In this document: piece after piece, positions 23,280 through 35,655 of the stretch
Layout of the letters: each line of letters begins with the position of its first letter
Position numbering within the stretch: position 1 is the stretch's first letter
NCBI GenBank assembly: GCA_036927565.1
Contig: JAYESD010000008.1
Span: 18,680,100-18,744,099, forward strand
Length of the DNA: 64,000 bases
Reading direction: 5' to 3'
Origin: Tuctoria greenei
Lineage: Eukaryota > Streptophyta > Magnoliopsida > Poales > Poaceae
The notes under the pieces: generated by a model
The model's input: the letters and a program-made list of their open reading frames with translations, nothing else
Told to the model about the DNA's origin: nothing
Database searches by the model: none
Program-made: the position numbers and the translations under genes

Positions 23280-25044
23280 ATGGATCTCGATCTATTCTGT
23301 TGTGCGTACCAACTACTGATCCAGGAATTGGTACGAGATGCACAAGTGGACCCTCGGAAGGTGGGTCCTGACATGAAGAGTCATGATTATCATATAATCA
23401 TGGAAAGACTTCTGCCTGTTATGTCTCGGGGCTACTTTGACGATGCGGTGTGGAAGGTGTTAGCTGAGCTTAGTCACTTCTATAGGCAACTCTGCGCTAA
23501 AGAAATCACGCTAGAGATGATGACTAACTTGGAGGAGGAGATTCTGGTACTTTTGTGTAAGATGGAAAAAATTTCCTCCAAGATTTTTCAATCCAATGCA
23601 ACATCTCTTAATTCATCTTCCATTTGAGGCAAAAGTGGGCGGTCCCGTGCAATATAGGTGGATGTATTATATTGAAAGATCATTCAGGTATCTAAAACCA
23701 ATGGTTGGTAACAGGGCAAAGGTTGAAGGTTGCATCGCCGAAGCTTATACTCTTAAGGAAGTAGGATACTTTTCAAATGTTTACTTTGCAGAGGAACACA
23801 ATGTTAATACTTCAGTAATGTGGTACAATATGGATGAGCAACCTCCTTGTAGCGATCTCTCCATTTTTGCAACAAGAGGCACTATTGTTGGTAGTTACAC
23901 TTCCTACGACGTTAGCGAAAAAGAAAGGCGTGTTGCTTTCTTGTACATGTACGCTAATATGGAAGAAATGGATGAATATTTCAAGTAAGTATTTCTCATA
24001 CACTTATACTTTTCACCATATTTTCCAAAAACATGTATTCTAAATGGTTCTTTTTTCATGTAGTATGTTTGACAAGCAAAATTGGAGACATAGACATCAA
24101 CCCACGAGCAAGCAAATAGAATAGATTCGACGGGAAGTAATAAACGAGAGATCTAATTTTCTTTCCTAGTTTCGAGATCATGTAATGTTTTCTCGTTAAC
24201 TTATTAATGTTAACAACATTTTCTTATAACTTAAGAATGCTTACGTTTTCTAATAACTTCATATCTTGGACAGTGCAAAAAAAAATGCCAACGTCCATGA
24301 AGAACGCTATGACAATCCTGTGGAGTGGTTAATGTTAGAAGCTATGGTCGATATGACGTCAACGGCTTTCGATTCTGTACAACTCAATTTGAATATCTTC
24401 ATCCTCTCGCATCAACATGTAATACTGGAGTTGTGATGAGGGCAATTGATTCGCAAGAAAATGAAACTCGGTACTACAGAAATATTAGAAAAATCCTTGA
24501 ATTCACTTTTGTCGGAAACAAGACAATTCGAGCAGTATTCTTTGACTGTGAATGGTTTGATTCCATTCGTGGAATTCAAGTAAACGAATTTGGCATGGTT
24601 GAAGTAAAACACAAGGAACGGTTGAAAGGATTCGATTCATTAGTTCTTGCACACCAAGTAGAGCAAGTGTAATATCTACCTTATCCAAGCAATAAATTCA
24701 AAGCTTGGTGGGTGGTACATAAGGTGAATCCACGTGAGTGGTTATACGCTCCAAGAGATGATAATTACCATGAGGAAGTTGAGGCTGATGTGGTCTACCA
24801 AGAGGAAGAGTTGCTAGACTCCTTCTCAGTCAAGCCCGATGTAGGACTCGATGACTTAGTTGGAGACGCTCAAGATATCGAGAGTGGCACGGAAGCGGAA
24901 ACAGAATCAGAATCGGAAACTGAAAATATCGATGACTTAGTCGAACCTGCTGATTTGCGCAAACAAAAACGATATGCGGAAGAAGAAGATCGATGGGCTA
25001 GTTTAAGGAGTAGGGTGCATGACCATGATGTTGATGAAATTTGA
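23280..25044 (+). pseudogene. CACTA TNPD 3' remnant (DUF4218 and DUF4216)
   Basis: The DUF4218-like portion reads KSHDYHIIMERLLPV (about 23371) and, after a frame change near 23595, HLPFEAKVGGPVQYRWMYYI. An intron follows from about 23986. The DUF4216 portion is at 24325-24672 (FVGNKTIRAVFFDCEWFD). After a TAA at 24670-24672 the frame continues as WWVVHKVNPREWLY to 25044, ending in an acidic tail with a run of alternating Glu, Ser and Thr. The catalytic Transposase_21 region is absent, so it cannot act as a transposase. Confidence 0.8.
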
Positions 25045-25122
25045 AGTAATGTTTTGTTCACTAACTTAACATTAATTTTATATATTATCTTTGCATATTA
25101 ATCATTTATTCCTTACAATAGG

Positions 25123-28100
25123 ATGTCGTCAAAGGGGAAGGGGAAGCCAGTGAGAGGGTTTGAGCCGCCACGAGACCCTTACTCAGGGACCTCGTTACCT
25201 TCAAGACGACATTCCCTCTTTCTGGCGCATGCTCCGCCCTTAGTTCATGTGTGCTTTCAACGGACGAAGTTAAATTTTAGTTTAAAATAAATTTATTTTA
25301 TAAATTGCAGTTGTTAATAATTATTTATTGTCAATCTTTTTCTTTTGTGCAGTCTGACTTAGAGTTTCTGAGTCCGAGTCAGAGGCTAGGGGGCTGCTAG
25401 AGGAGCCCGAGTCAGAGGCGGGGCCGCTACAGGAGCCCTCTAGCGCTAGCCTCCCTTCGGAGCCAGCTAGCGCTAGCCTTCCTCTGTAGCCGGCTACCGC
25501 TAGCCTTCCTTTGGACTCCGGTGGTTCTGCAGAGCCTTCAGGGTCACAGGCCATAGCGTCGTCATAGCAGAGGCGACGGACAAGGAGGACCCACTTTGCG
25601 GCCCCTCCTCCGGTTACTTCTCAGCAAACCACGATTCGTCCTATCGGAGACAGGTAAAAACTGTATATAGTATATTAAATATTAGATGTTGTTTTCCTTT
25701 ACTTAATGATTTAATATATTTTGCAGATGCTGGTATGACTTTTTGTTGACGGGGGTCGAGAAAAACCACAGGTAGGTTAATGGTGTCCTGGGTGCTATCG
25801 TGAAGTTGCACTACCCTGATGTCATTGACAGTTTCCCTACCCTGTCGTGGGATGACTACGCTCGTGTCTCTCACCCGGTCCACGGCACGGCTCAAGGAGC
25901 CGTGTGGCACAATTTTATGATAAGCTTAACTGTTTCATTTTTTCAACTCGTTTGAATTGTTAATGCATGTCACTTAAATGTTTGTTTGCTTAAAGCTAAG
26001 GTACCAAGTAGAGGAACGGGGCATGGAGGACCATGCGAGACGCGTGTTCTATTACAATGCTTGGAAGCTCATGACGGCGGCATTGTCGAACGCCCAGATC
26101 TAGGCTGTCAACGCGTACTACAAGCGGCACCCCCGGGAGCAGGAGCAGGAGCAGGAGCAGCAAAGGGGTCCATTTAGGAAGGACTCCGCGTGTACTTGAC
26201 AGAGGAGCAGTATGCGGAGGTAATTTCTTAATATTGTTAAATATTTACAATATCTATGTATGTTTACTGCATGATGAAAATGAAATGTGTAGGTTACAAT
26301 TTCCTGGTTACAGGGTAACACCGAGGCGTACTTAGATCTCTATCGGTACTGGGCTAGCGACATTTTCAACAATAAGTCCACAAAGGCTAGACAGTGTCGC
26401 ATGGGGTCCGACGGCAAGCACAACTATGGCGGCGACGGCTACTTGCATTTGGCTAAACGCATGGTAAGTAATTTTTCAATTTATTTATGTGTTCCTAATA
26501 TATTTATCTCACTAACACAGCTATACAGGAACGAGAGATGGGTCATGAGCCGACCCCGACCCAAGTTTGGAAGAGAGGTCACAAGGGAAGTGACCCTTCT
26601 CAGCCAGGACAGTGTAGTCAGGTCACAGCCAACCGACTGGTAAGTTTTTGAAATTTATCAATTTCATTATAACTAATACTATTATTGACATGCTTACAAG
26701 ATTTCTTTGTTTTGTAGGCAAAGTACGCGCAGGAGGTCGCGGAGATACACGGTGTGGATTACGATTGGGAAAGTGCGCTGATCGACCCCCAAGTCGCGTA
26801 TGCGAGCGGAGGCGGGAAAGCCCATGGACGGTGAGTTCTTCATGTGTTTCATTTCTTTTTCAATTTATCTTCTTCTACTTAGTGTTTTCATTCTTTTACA
26901 GCTTTTCCATTTTTGATGGAGTTGTCGACTCGAGGTCGACGCGACCTTTGAGAGGCGCTTCATCGTCACAGGCCTCATCCGTTGGGACCACCAGTGGTCG
27001 TCTCTCGCAGACCCAGCTGGAGCTCCTCGCCTTGAAGGAGACGCTGACGCAGACCCAGACAAAGCTTGAGAGGTCGAGAGCGGAGGCAAGGGATGAGCAG
27101 CAGAGGACGGCCTTAATGTTGGCTCAGATGCAAGCAGCGGTGGCGGTAAGTAATTTAAAGAACCATAGTTAAATTTCATAGCATTTCAATAACATATATC
27201 TTCTAATATTTTGCAATGGCAGGCTCTTGCTCGACACAGTGGTCAGAATTCGAGATTCCTACACTTCCTCCGCAGCAGACACCAGAGCAAGTAATATATG
27301 TCTATCCCTCTTTTTGTTTTCTGTACACCCTATTATTGTGAGTTTTAGCCTTAGTATCGAATAGAAACTTGTTAGAGGACTCCTTAAGATTTCCAGACAT
27401 GTATATATATTCCTATGTTGCTGTTCAAATTTAGGAATTAAGTTTGTTTAAAGTTCACAATTTTTTTCTGACTGGTTCAGGTAGCACATTACTCTTGTTC
27501 CAGTTTTTAACTCAAGTTTATAAATACTTCTGATCTAAATTTGGGGCAACAATGAATTACAAAGTTGTAGAATAAATCCTTCTCTTTCCGAAAATGCACC
27601 ACAATGGACTAGAAGATTTTTCTATGAAGATATATGGCAAAAATACAGTTGCTGGTTCACACAGTTTCAGAACAGCAGCATTAGTGATTATGGTGCATTT
27701 CATCATCTTGAAAAGGTCTTTTGGCTTGGAGGTCAATAGAAAGTTCTCGGTACCCTACGTACCGGATACCCTTTGGGACTACAAAGAGCACAAATGAAAT
27801 CCACCTGTCTGAGTTGAAGACCTCCGAAGGCGCCACGTGTCATACGGAACCGAATCTGCCTCCCTTCTATGGTTAGTCCCAATGCCGCCACATGTATCAT
27901 AAAACTGGAGCTACATTCCATACGTGGGAAAGCTCCGGTTAGATACCTGTGTGGCACCCCCGGACCTAACCCCCGACAGAGGGAAGCTCCAGTACCGACA
28001 CGTGGACAACAGCACCAGACTTACTTGTCCAAGACAGTAAGCTCCAGAGCTGCCACGTGTCCTACCGCTGGACCTTCAACCTCAACAAGCAGACTGGTGG

Positions 28101-28847
28101 ACCTCCAACGGCTCGGGCCTTCAAGGAACAATTAAAGCTTCAAGACCCTATTATGTGTCATTAATGCTATCTTAATGACACACGATCGGAGGACCCTTAA
28201 TTCCAGTAATGCCGCCATCAAGGTGCGTTATCACGTTGTTAAGGGTAATTAAGTACATTAATTGTGTATTAAGTATCAGTAACCGTCAGGGCCACATGTC
28301 GGGCCAGGTTGACGATGTAATGGCCAGTCCTTGTACTATAAAAGGACTGGTTGAACAATACACAGGGGAGACTTCCACATGCGCCTAAGACACCCGCGCT
28401 CAAGACACTCTAGTCTCTGATACTCTAGCGTTCAGACGCTCAATTTAACAGCAATACACCCGTGGAGTAGGGTATTACGCTCAGGCAACCCGACCCATGT
28501 AAATACTTGTGTCAAATCGCCACCTTCTTCTGAATCTCCGCGCGCCCTAACTGAATAACGAAACTCTGCAGGCTACCAACGATAGTACCGGGAGAATTGC
28601 CAGAATCACACTCCGACAAAAGCTTATAGAAGAATTTCCAAGCTTTCCAAAAATTATTTATTTTCCCACATAGCACCTCTGGTGCAGGAGATATGGAGTT
28701 TTAAAGTTCGACTATGATTCCCTTTTAATCCACCACCCACTTTTAATCCGATTTTACTAATTGTTCCGCATTATTGACTATGCATCTTCTGCAGGGTTCG
28801 GGAACACGCCGAGAAGATCCCGGAGGCAGTGGAGGGGCTAGCGTGTA
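25123..28847 (+). pseudogene. CACTA TNPA-like gene (Transposase_24 type), multi-exon
   Basis: Second gene of the CACTA element; TNPA-like proteins bind subterminal repeats. Exons with good splice signals are visible. About 25123: MSSKGKGKPV. About 25352-25653: Ser/Glu-rich, with two stops. About 25727-25918: RWYDFLLTGVE, GAIVKLHYPDV. About 25997-26219: YYNAWKLM, then a frame change. 26315-26463: AYLDLYRYWASDIF. 26521-26640: LYRNERWVMS. 26719-26830: AKYAQEVAEIHGVDYDWESA. 26902-27147: a coiled coil, LLALKETLTQTQTKLE. About 27223 onward: a short exon. About 28794-28847: a terminal exon. Stops in early exons and the inserted LTR make it a pseudogene. The family name rests on the AYLDL/WAS pattern and the context. 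Confidence 0.65.
27745..28618 (+). mobile_element. Ty3/gypsy solo LTR
   Basis: An 874-bp LTR starting TCTCGGTACCC and ending CTCCGACA, flanked by near-identical 5-bp target copies (AAAGT at 27740-27744, AAAGC at 28619-28623). An ACTATAAAAGG box is at about 28333-28343. The first 270 bp align with 54699-54972, confirming the start. No internal sequence remains, so it is a solo LTR from unequal recombination. It sits between the last two exons of the TNPA-like gene. Confidence 0.8.
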
Positions 28848-28984
28848 GGCCGGTGGAACTTAATTTGCAAATTGTGTTATTGTCGATGTTTTGGATAATG
28901 TTTTATAACTGTTTTGCTGTGTATTTGTTCTAGAACTTCATCTGTATATGTTTTGTGTTCTCGCCATCGTGCGAGGTAGTCAGT

Positions 28985-29410
28985 TTCTTTTTTTTAAATC
29001 GAAAACTTAACTTACATCGGTTATGGTAAGGCCGACATAAGTTAGCCCAATTTAACTTGTGTCGGTGTGTCCTGACCGACGTAAGTTATATCACTTAACT
29101 TACATCGGTTTGGTACAACTGACGTAAGTTATACCACTTAACTTACGTCGACTGGCAACAGCCGACGAAAGTACTCCAGCCAGCCTGCGGTCCATCCCGG
29201 TAAATAACTTACGTTGGTTGCCAAAAACTGACGTAATTAAGTAACTTACGTCGACGGTCGATGTAAGTTACCTTAATTACGTCCAAACTGCTTTGTCGGC
29301 TAGCGACCGACGTAATTAAGGTAAAACCAACGTAATTAAGTAACTTACTTTGGTTTAAGTCTTAATTACGTTGGCTCAGGCCAACGTAATTGATCGGGAT
29401 TCCTGTAGTG
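28985..29410. repeat. Subterminal repeats and right end of CACTA 2
   Basis: Copies of ACTTACGTCGGT in both orientations (for example around 29009, 29095, 29140, 29230, 29265 and 29330), spaced 30-60 bp, lead to GGATTCCTGTAGTG ending at 29410. Its complement begins CACTACAGGAATCC. This is a classical CACTA end structure, with a motif different from that at 14560-16345. Confidence 0.8.
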
Positions 29411-29412
29411 TT

Positions 29413-31167
29413 TGTCGCACTCGGCAAAACGCAGGGGCCGAAATGCAAATCAACGAAGGGGTATGCTAGGATATAACAGGGGTTGACGTATCCTACTTGA
29501 ACATCACAGATTTAAAGCAAACAAAGATGTGCACGTGGCACAATATGAAGTGTCAGATCTAAAAGGAGTGGATCAGATTTTATTACACGAAGGGGTATGC
29601 TTCTTCTAATCAAAGCTGTTCGTGCGCGATCTATCAGCTGGGGGTCTCGTTCCTGGCCGAGCCTGGGTGCCACGGCAGCCACGGCGGTGCCGCCATGGGC
29701 GGGGGCCCCAAGCTCGCTGGAGCTACACCACCTAACGCTACGGTCTACCAATACAACGGGAAACAAAGAAAACGAGAGAGGATGTCACGAGGAACTCACC
29801 ACGAGTTGTTTCGTGGCCGGGAAAGGATCGGGGATGAGTCTCGATGGTGAGGGGCGTCGGGAGGCTTCGAGCTTCGTGGTGAGGGCGACACGGTGGCATA
29901 GCTTCTCGCTCCTTTCGTTCGAGAGATTCTAGGAGACCATGCGAACACGCCCAGGGGGTTAGATAGAAGGAACAATGGTGGCAAAGCCTAGGCGATGAGG
30001 AGTGGTGGTGGACCTCTTCGACCTCCAGAGGAACGGCGTCGCCGAGGGTATTTACTTGCGTTTGGCTTGCCCAAAGCGCGTCCTGGAGCAAGTAAAACAC
30101 ACTGGAAGAATCAACGCGGGAATAAGTTAAGTGACAGGGTCGAAACGATGGTGAGAGGCGGCAAACCTTGTCGGATCTCGGCGAGGACAAAGACGGACGA
30201 TGGTCTCTCCGCATCTTCGTGTCCAAGGCATGTTTTGGAATGAGGAAAATGTGACGATGGGATCAGCTCAGAAGAAAATCGAACAAGAAGGGCGGAACGT
30301 CGAGTTAGGCAGGGAAGCTCACCGAGATCCTGCCGGAGTTGCATCTTCTCGACACTGCTTCACTACAAGGATGGCCAGGGGGTGGCTCGCCTGGTTTCTG
30401 AGAAGCAAGGTGGCTAGCTAGGAAGGAAGATCGTGGCGTGGAGCGGGGGAATCGTGCGTGCCGACGGTGCTCACCGAGCAAATGGCGACGGCGCGCGCAA
30501 GCGGGAGCAGGGGAGGCTAGGGTTGGGAGGGATTTATAGGAGGGCTTCCGTGCGCGGCAAGAAGCTAGGGGCCGAATTTTGCGGGGGCTGGAGTCCACCC
30601 CTTGGCGTCCACGCTCGCGTGGATGGCGTGACCCGGTCGCGATCTCTGTCGTGGATGCGGGGTAAAGGGAGAGAGGGAGGAAGAAAGCCGACAAGTGGGT
30701 TCCACTAGTCAGTGGCATAGCGAAAGAGATAAGGGAATATGTGGATCGCGAGTGGGCCCACCGATTGGCCCAGAAGGGAGAGGAGGAGGTTTGCGCCTTG
30801 GGCTGGGGAGGGAGTGGCGCGAGTGGGCTGGCGGGTAAGGAAATGGGCTACAGGGAAAAGAAGTGGGTTGGGGGGGGGGGGTTGTGGGCTTTCGGCCCAG
30901 CTGGAGGTTGGTTTACAGAAAGTGCTTTCCAATTTTCCAAACTCATTTCTAATTCAAATTTTAGGTTTTTGAATTCAAACAAAATGTTAACATGTTTTCT
31001 AAATTAATATTTTTAATTCAAACACACACACATACATGCACTCACAAGAATTCAATACACAATTCCACACATTCTCTTCATTTAATTTCTTTCTTGCTTA
31101 AATTTTTAATGTTTAAATTATTATGAATTCAAATTTTCTTGTATTTTAAAATTGGGGTATTATAGAT
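29413..31167 (-). repeat. Probable gypsy LTR, minus strand
   Basis: On the minus strand it would begin TATAATACCCCAATTTTAAA (31167), a start typical of Tekay-type LTRs with its first bases changed. It then passes through a GC-rich stretch (29600-30900) with CCTATAAATCCC at about 30529-30540. Many overlapping open frames on both strands are due to base composition. No PBS or pol is attached. The left boundary next to the CACTA end is a guess. Confidence 0.4.
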
Positions 31168-31285
31168 GTTGAATCCCGAGAATCATAAGTTAAACACAAT
31201 TTTTAGAAGTTCCCGCGCAAGCTGGGTATGAGGAAAGATTATACGAGGTAAACCTTACTCCAGCAATGTGCAATGCAAAGGATGT

Positions 31286-31791
31286 TGTTGGTGATGTGCC
31301 CAAGAGGCAATCATAACAATTCGGGTTAAAGCCTATTGGATATTTGATCCATAAGCAATTAGAGTACTAATGGGCATGCGATCTAAAAGCCCATTAGTGC
31401 GCCTATAAATATGAGAGGTAGGGTTAGGGGCTAATCATCCCACCACGTGACAGCCCTAGCCGCCACCCCTCGAAGGCCTCACACCGAGAACCTTGCCGCG
31501 CGCGCGGTGCTAGCACACCGGGGCACAGCGTTCCTCTCCGTACGTGTGGACTCCGTGGAGGCGCAGCTGCTACTGCTGCGCTGATCGGCTACGACGAACG
31601 TGTTCGTCAACTACTGCTGAGAAGAGGACGAGGAGGAGACGAACGGGATCATCTACTTCTCCTACACCAACGCGCGTCTACGTTCCGCCGCACTACACGT
31701 CTAGTGGTAACGATCCATGACCTCTGTACTCGCATGTTTCCTGAGTGATGTGGTAAAGTTGCTAGAGTGGCGTACCGCCGTTTTCCCAACA
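31286..31791 (+). repeat. Ty1/copia LTR remnant with primer site
   Basis: It begins TGTTGGTGATGTGCCCAAGA and ends CGTTTTCCCAACA, followed by GTGGTATCTAACCCAG (31792-31807), a diverged tRNA-Met primer site. CCTATAAATATGAG at about 31401 is the likely promoter. About 50 bp of internal sequence remains before host-like DNA, so all coding sequence is lost. No clear target duplication was found. Confidence 0.7.
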
Positions 31792-31807
31792 GTGGTATCT
31801 AACCCAG

Positions 31808-32106
31808 ACCTCTTGGCACAAATTGGATGACTTAACCAAAGCCCGAAACAGCATCTGTGGAAAATAAATGTCTTCCATATGGAAAGTTAGTACAGTTAGT
31901 CATGATACTCGTTAGAATTACAGTTCTTAGGATTACAGAATAACGAACCAAGAGGCGTTATATTTACTTCACTCAGACTATATCAAGTAATGTTGCCAGC
32001 AAGAGAATACACATGTACCAGTCAACATCAGGAGTAAATACAACATCATCGAATACAGGGAGAGGAACCGAGTAAAGAAGCATAAAAAATTCCTATGTGC
32101 AGTACG
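31808..32106. other. Gene-flanking sequence, presumed cyclophilin 3' UTR
   Basis: AT-rich, no repeat recognised. It lies directly downstream of the cyclophilin stop codon on the minus strand and probably holds its 3' UTR and polyadenylation site. Confidence 0.4.
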
Positions 32107-34096
32107 TCATGGCAAACTTGGAGGGGATAGAGGTTGTTTGGTCACTTTCAGCTCGCCGCAGTCGCTGATATATACAGTTTTAAGTGGGCGATTCCACATA
32201 GCCCGAGCAGTTTGAGCTCTTTCATCGCCAATCAACTGTGCAAAGTCGTTGAAGAGGCGGATCCTTTCAGCTGGTTTGTAGGTTGGTATGCCTGCGATGC
32301 TAGTGATAACATCCATTCCTGGAAAACGAACAGCGCTAACATATATGAAAACAAACTTGATAGAATCAAATTTTTGTATTGAATTAGCTTACTATAATAC
32401 TAAATTGTTGTGAATTTCCTTCTTTATGATTTCTAATACAAGCAATGGCTGCCTATTTATAGATAATAGGTGGCTTATCTCTTCTAAGCAGTGTTATCCT
32501 AAACGGCCTAAACGGCCTGTTTAAACGCGTTTAAACGCTAAATAGAGGGCAACTGCACCGTTTAGCCCCTAAACGGTGGATTAAACAGTTCAACGCCCGT
32601 TTAAACGTGCTAAACGTGCTAAATAAAACAGATTTCAAACGTATTTAAACATGTTTAGAACCGTTTAAACAAAGTGAACTTACAATTCTAAGTCAAATGC
32701 AAGTTTAAAATTAATATCACTAAATTGATTAAAATCAATATTTTCCAAGCTTTACTTAAATACTTAAACACATCGGAAGTAATATTACTTGTGTTTCAAA
32801 AATATAATAAAACAATTATTAGTAGCAGAAGTTTAAAATATTTGTTTAGGTCACTACATATACTTTTTTCAGTCTTAATATTATTATTTGGTGGTGTGGT
32901 ATTGTGATCGTCTCCTTAATTTTATATGATGTCGAAGTTAAATTGATCCGAAATATGAGTTTGAACTTGATTTGAATATCTATCGTAGAGCAGGACAGTA
33001 AAAATATTTTTTCTTACTGCTGCAGTACACACCGTTTAATCCATTTAAACACCATTTAAACGCCGTCTAAACCTTCTAAACGGTAAACAGAGCTTCACCG
33101 ACTGTCTACCGTTTACCGTTTAGGATAACACTGCTTCTAAGAAACCAAATTTATCTCTAACAAACCAAATCTTATCTAACAAAGTAACAAACTAATCTTT
33201 ATTCAACTAATAAACTCAATCTCCTCCTCTAGTAACCGCAATACTGAAAATGGAAGTATCTTACCTTCCAATACTGTCCCAAAGACAATGTTCTGGCCAT
33301 CAAGGTCTGGGCAGGGACCTGGCCCTGTAGTAACCAAGAATTCAACATTGTGATAATCAGGGTTAAGCTTGATGTCATCGTCATCATCATTCTGTCCAAG
33401 GCACAAGGAGAGGGTTCCAGGCCTTGCATGCCTCAGTTCAAACGCTTTGGGGTTAACAGTTTCCGAATTCCTAACAAGGCCTGAAGGAGGCTGGACGTCA
33501 CCCTTGTCATGTCGTGAACTTTGGTGGCCAGCAGCAAAGAACTGTCCCTGAAGGAGCTTGTGGACAAGTGTGCCCCGATATGCAGCTGAAGTGCAAGTAG
33601 TTTTGAAATTGGCAGTAGTAACAGGGAGAAGACGACCATAGAGACCAAATACTACACGGCCAAGTGGTTCAGAATCAGGGCATGATGAAAGCTCAGCTCC
33701 TAGTGTGCGGTCAGAGCGAAAGTAGCTTGGGCAGACACTAAAGTCCATGTAGACACGATCTGTAACTGTGGTGTCAATTGTAGAGGTGGGTGCAGTATTT
33801 AAATCATCTATTGCAAAGGAGGAGGGAGTCTGGAGGAGAAGAAAGGAGGCAGGGAGGAAGATAAGAGGCCGTCTTGGAATTTTAGAAGATTTGACGCATT
33901 TCTGGGTATTTTCATGGTTTGGTTTTAACGGAGGAAAACAAGCATGGTGGTTGTTTGCGTGCTGGTGAAGGCTGCTAAGAGAAACAGGGCAAACCGTGGA
34001 GGATGAAGATCTTGCGCTTGATGAAGGAAAAACCATACTGCTAAGAGATATTTAATTTTGTGCCTTCCAATGCTGAACTGGTGCTAATAAGCTTTC
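32107..34096 (-). CDS. CYP28: Cyclophilin-type peptidyl-prolyl isomerase, chloroplast (CYP28-like)
   Basis: Coding exon 1 is 33265-34036 and exon 2 is 32107-32318. They join GAAG|GTAAGA to TTCCAG|GA to give 327 residues. A non-coding stretch 34037-34096 precedes the ATG and follows an intron acceptor (TTTGCAG). The Ser-rich first 50 residues suit a chloroplast transit peptide. KIPRRP at 53-58, a hydrophobic run to about 70 and SSFA at 72-75 look like a twin-arginine thylakoid lumen signal. The cyclophilin fold spans about 94-300 (GRVVFGLYG, FFAAGH, DLDGQNIVFG). Compared with cyclophilin A, the active-site Arg is Lys and the usual Trp and His near the end are Leu and Asn, so isomerase activity may be weak. 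CYP28 identity rests on the family pattern and is likely but not proven. The frame is intact, so this is the one probable living host gene. Confidence 0.88.
32489..33133. mobile_element. hAT-type MITE in the cyclophilin intron
   Basis: Terminal inverted repeats CAGTGTTATCCTAAACGG (32489) and its complement ending at 33133 are flanked by a perfect 8-bp target duplication CTTCTAAG (32481-32488 and 33134-33141). This is the signature of hAT elements. The 645-bp interior is rich in GTTTAAAC and TAAACGG motifs in both orientations and has no transposase. It accounts for about two-thirds of the 946-nt intron. Confidence 0.92.
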
Positions 34097-34531
34097 CTGC
34101 AAACATATCAGAAGTGAGTGAGATGGAACATTTACTCAATTAGAAATTTAGAAGACTATCTAAAACGTATTTTAAGTCTACAACTTCTTGATAACTGACA
34201 TGCCACACTTAGGTCAATATTCAAATTAGACTTGCAGTATTCGTGGGTGAAGATTAATTCATTTTTTTAAATGTATCAGACTCAAGTATCAAAATAAACA
34301 TGCCTCATCAATCTCTTCTAGGACCACAAGCTTTTAAAAGCAGCCGAACTATCTACCAAATGTCAGTAGAATTAAGCTTGGAAATGGTAGTAGGCATGAT
34401 TCTGTGCAATCACCAAGGATTTCTCCCTTTACTGCATCTATAAATGTATCACACATATCAGCTAAGATTTCCAATAAAAAGCTTTTTTTTGTCACCAACT
34501 TCAGAGAAATTCATTTCATATACCTGGGCCC
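34097..34531. other. Presumed 5' UTR intron of the cyclophilin gene
   Basis: AT-rich, no domain or repeat recognised. Because the leader begins with an acceptor at 34097-34098, this is intron sequence on the minus strand; its donor is not visible nearby. Confidence 0.4.
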
Positions 34532-35655
34532 TGTTAGAGGTATAATAGTCATATTATATTAGATGATGTATTTTTTTATAAGAGGCATAGACAAAATTCC
34601 CGAATCAATGATAGATCATGACGTCACGGGCAGCCAAAAGAAGACATTCAAAGGACGTCAAATACCATCACAGATCCGAAAAAGAAAAGCAGCCGCATCC
34701 AAGTTTTTTTTTTTTTGTATTTTACTAAACCCTAGCCGCCAGCCCCGATCAAAACAGACCAAAAGGCGGCAGCGCTGGCTTCAAACCGAGGACCAGGAGA
34801 ATCCTTCGAGCGAGACTCCCTCGTCAAAGATCACAGCACCCTTGTCCACGCATAAGGAACGAAAGCAGATGAGCAGCTTCTCCTGGGAGCACAGACCCAC
34901 GTGATGCAGGTGGGCATGCAGCACCCACGTGGTGCAGCAGAGTCTGCCCTCTTGATCAACGGCAGTAGTGGGCATCCCACCGTGGACAGCAGCAGGGACG
35001 GAGTAGAGCGCTCGCTTCGCATGATCATGGGCATGGGCCTCGAATCTGCCACGATGGAAGACCGCACACGGAGCAACTCAAATCCGCCGTCTTGATTGAC
35101 GATGAATCCGCCGCTCAGATCGATGACCACGAACAGGAGCCTGCTTGGAGCGGAGATAGAGGCATAGGTGGCCGCAGGTCGTCCGGTGGCGGCCGATTTG
35201 AAGGCGCTGGCCGCCACCGGAAGAAAAATTGCACTAGTATATCAGGGAAAATGAAACCCTAACTCTGATATCATGTTACACAGCCGTCGCCATTGGCCAA
35301 ATCAAACCCTAGTATATCACGGAGCCGGAGACCATGAGGAGCGGCCAGGCGTTGGTTGTGGCGTGTGAGAGGCCCGCGAGGTCGTGGACGCAACCGGGTC
35401 CGGAGACGGTGAGGAGGAGGCCCGAGATCCACCGGCGGCGGCGGGATCGATTGGCAAAGCACCGCCACCGCCGGAAAATAAAACTAGAATAGATCTAAAA
35501 CCTAAGCTCTTATACCATGTTATGAATATTAGATATTCAGATATTTTATTATTGAGGAGCCCGGAGGCCTCTATAAATAGATGTACAGGATGACAAATAT
35601 GCAAATGAGTCCCTAATACATCATCTAATATAATATTACTATTATATTCGTAACA
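34532..35655 (-). mobile_element. Small LTR-type retroelement with inverted ends
   Basis: The right end (35518-35655, minus strand) is a 138-bp LTR: TGTTACGAATA...ATTCATAACA, followed by a primer site TGGTATAAGAGC (complement of 35506-35517). The left end is not a second direct LTR. It is an inverted copy of only the first 45 bp (TGTTAGAGGTATAATAG). Perfect GGCCC target copies flank the whole unit (34527-34531 and 35656-35660). A second primer-like TGATATCAGAG lies at about 35262-35272. The interior has no RT. Open frames of about 120 codons occur but no domain is seen. It resembles TRIM-type elements. Confidence 0.65.

Larger units (their letters stand above)
23280..29410 (+). mobile_element. 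CACTA element 2, left side missing
   Basis: The element holds the end of a TNPD transposase, a multi-exon TNPA-like gene, subterminal repeats, and a right terminus (GGATTCCTGTAGTG) at 29410. The left part, including the Transposase_21 core and the left end, is missing, and coding similarity begins abruptly at the end of the gypsy LTR. A gypsy solo LTR (27745-28618) has inserted near the end of the second gene. Confidence 0.75.

Noticed and set aside
30359..30370. CACTACAAGG string as a CACTA end
   Set aside because: No subterminal repeats or partner end nearby, and it lies inside a GC-rich LTR-like stretch; probably chance.
29512..31007. Cluster of open frames on both strands
   Set aside because: No domain, no splice pattern; composition and context fit a gypsy LTR.
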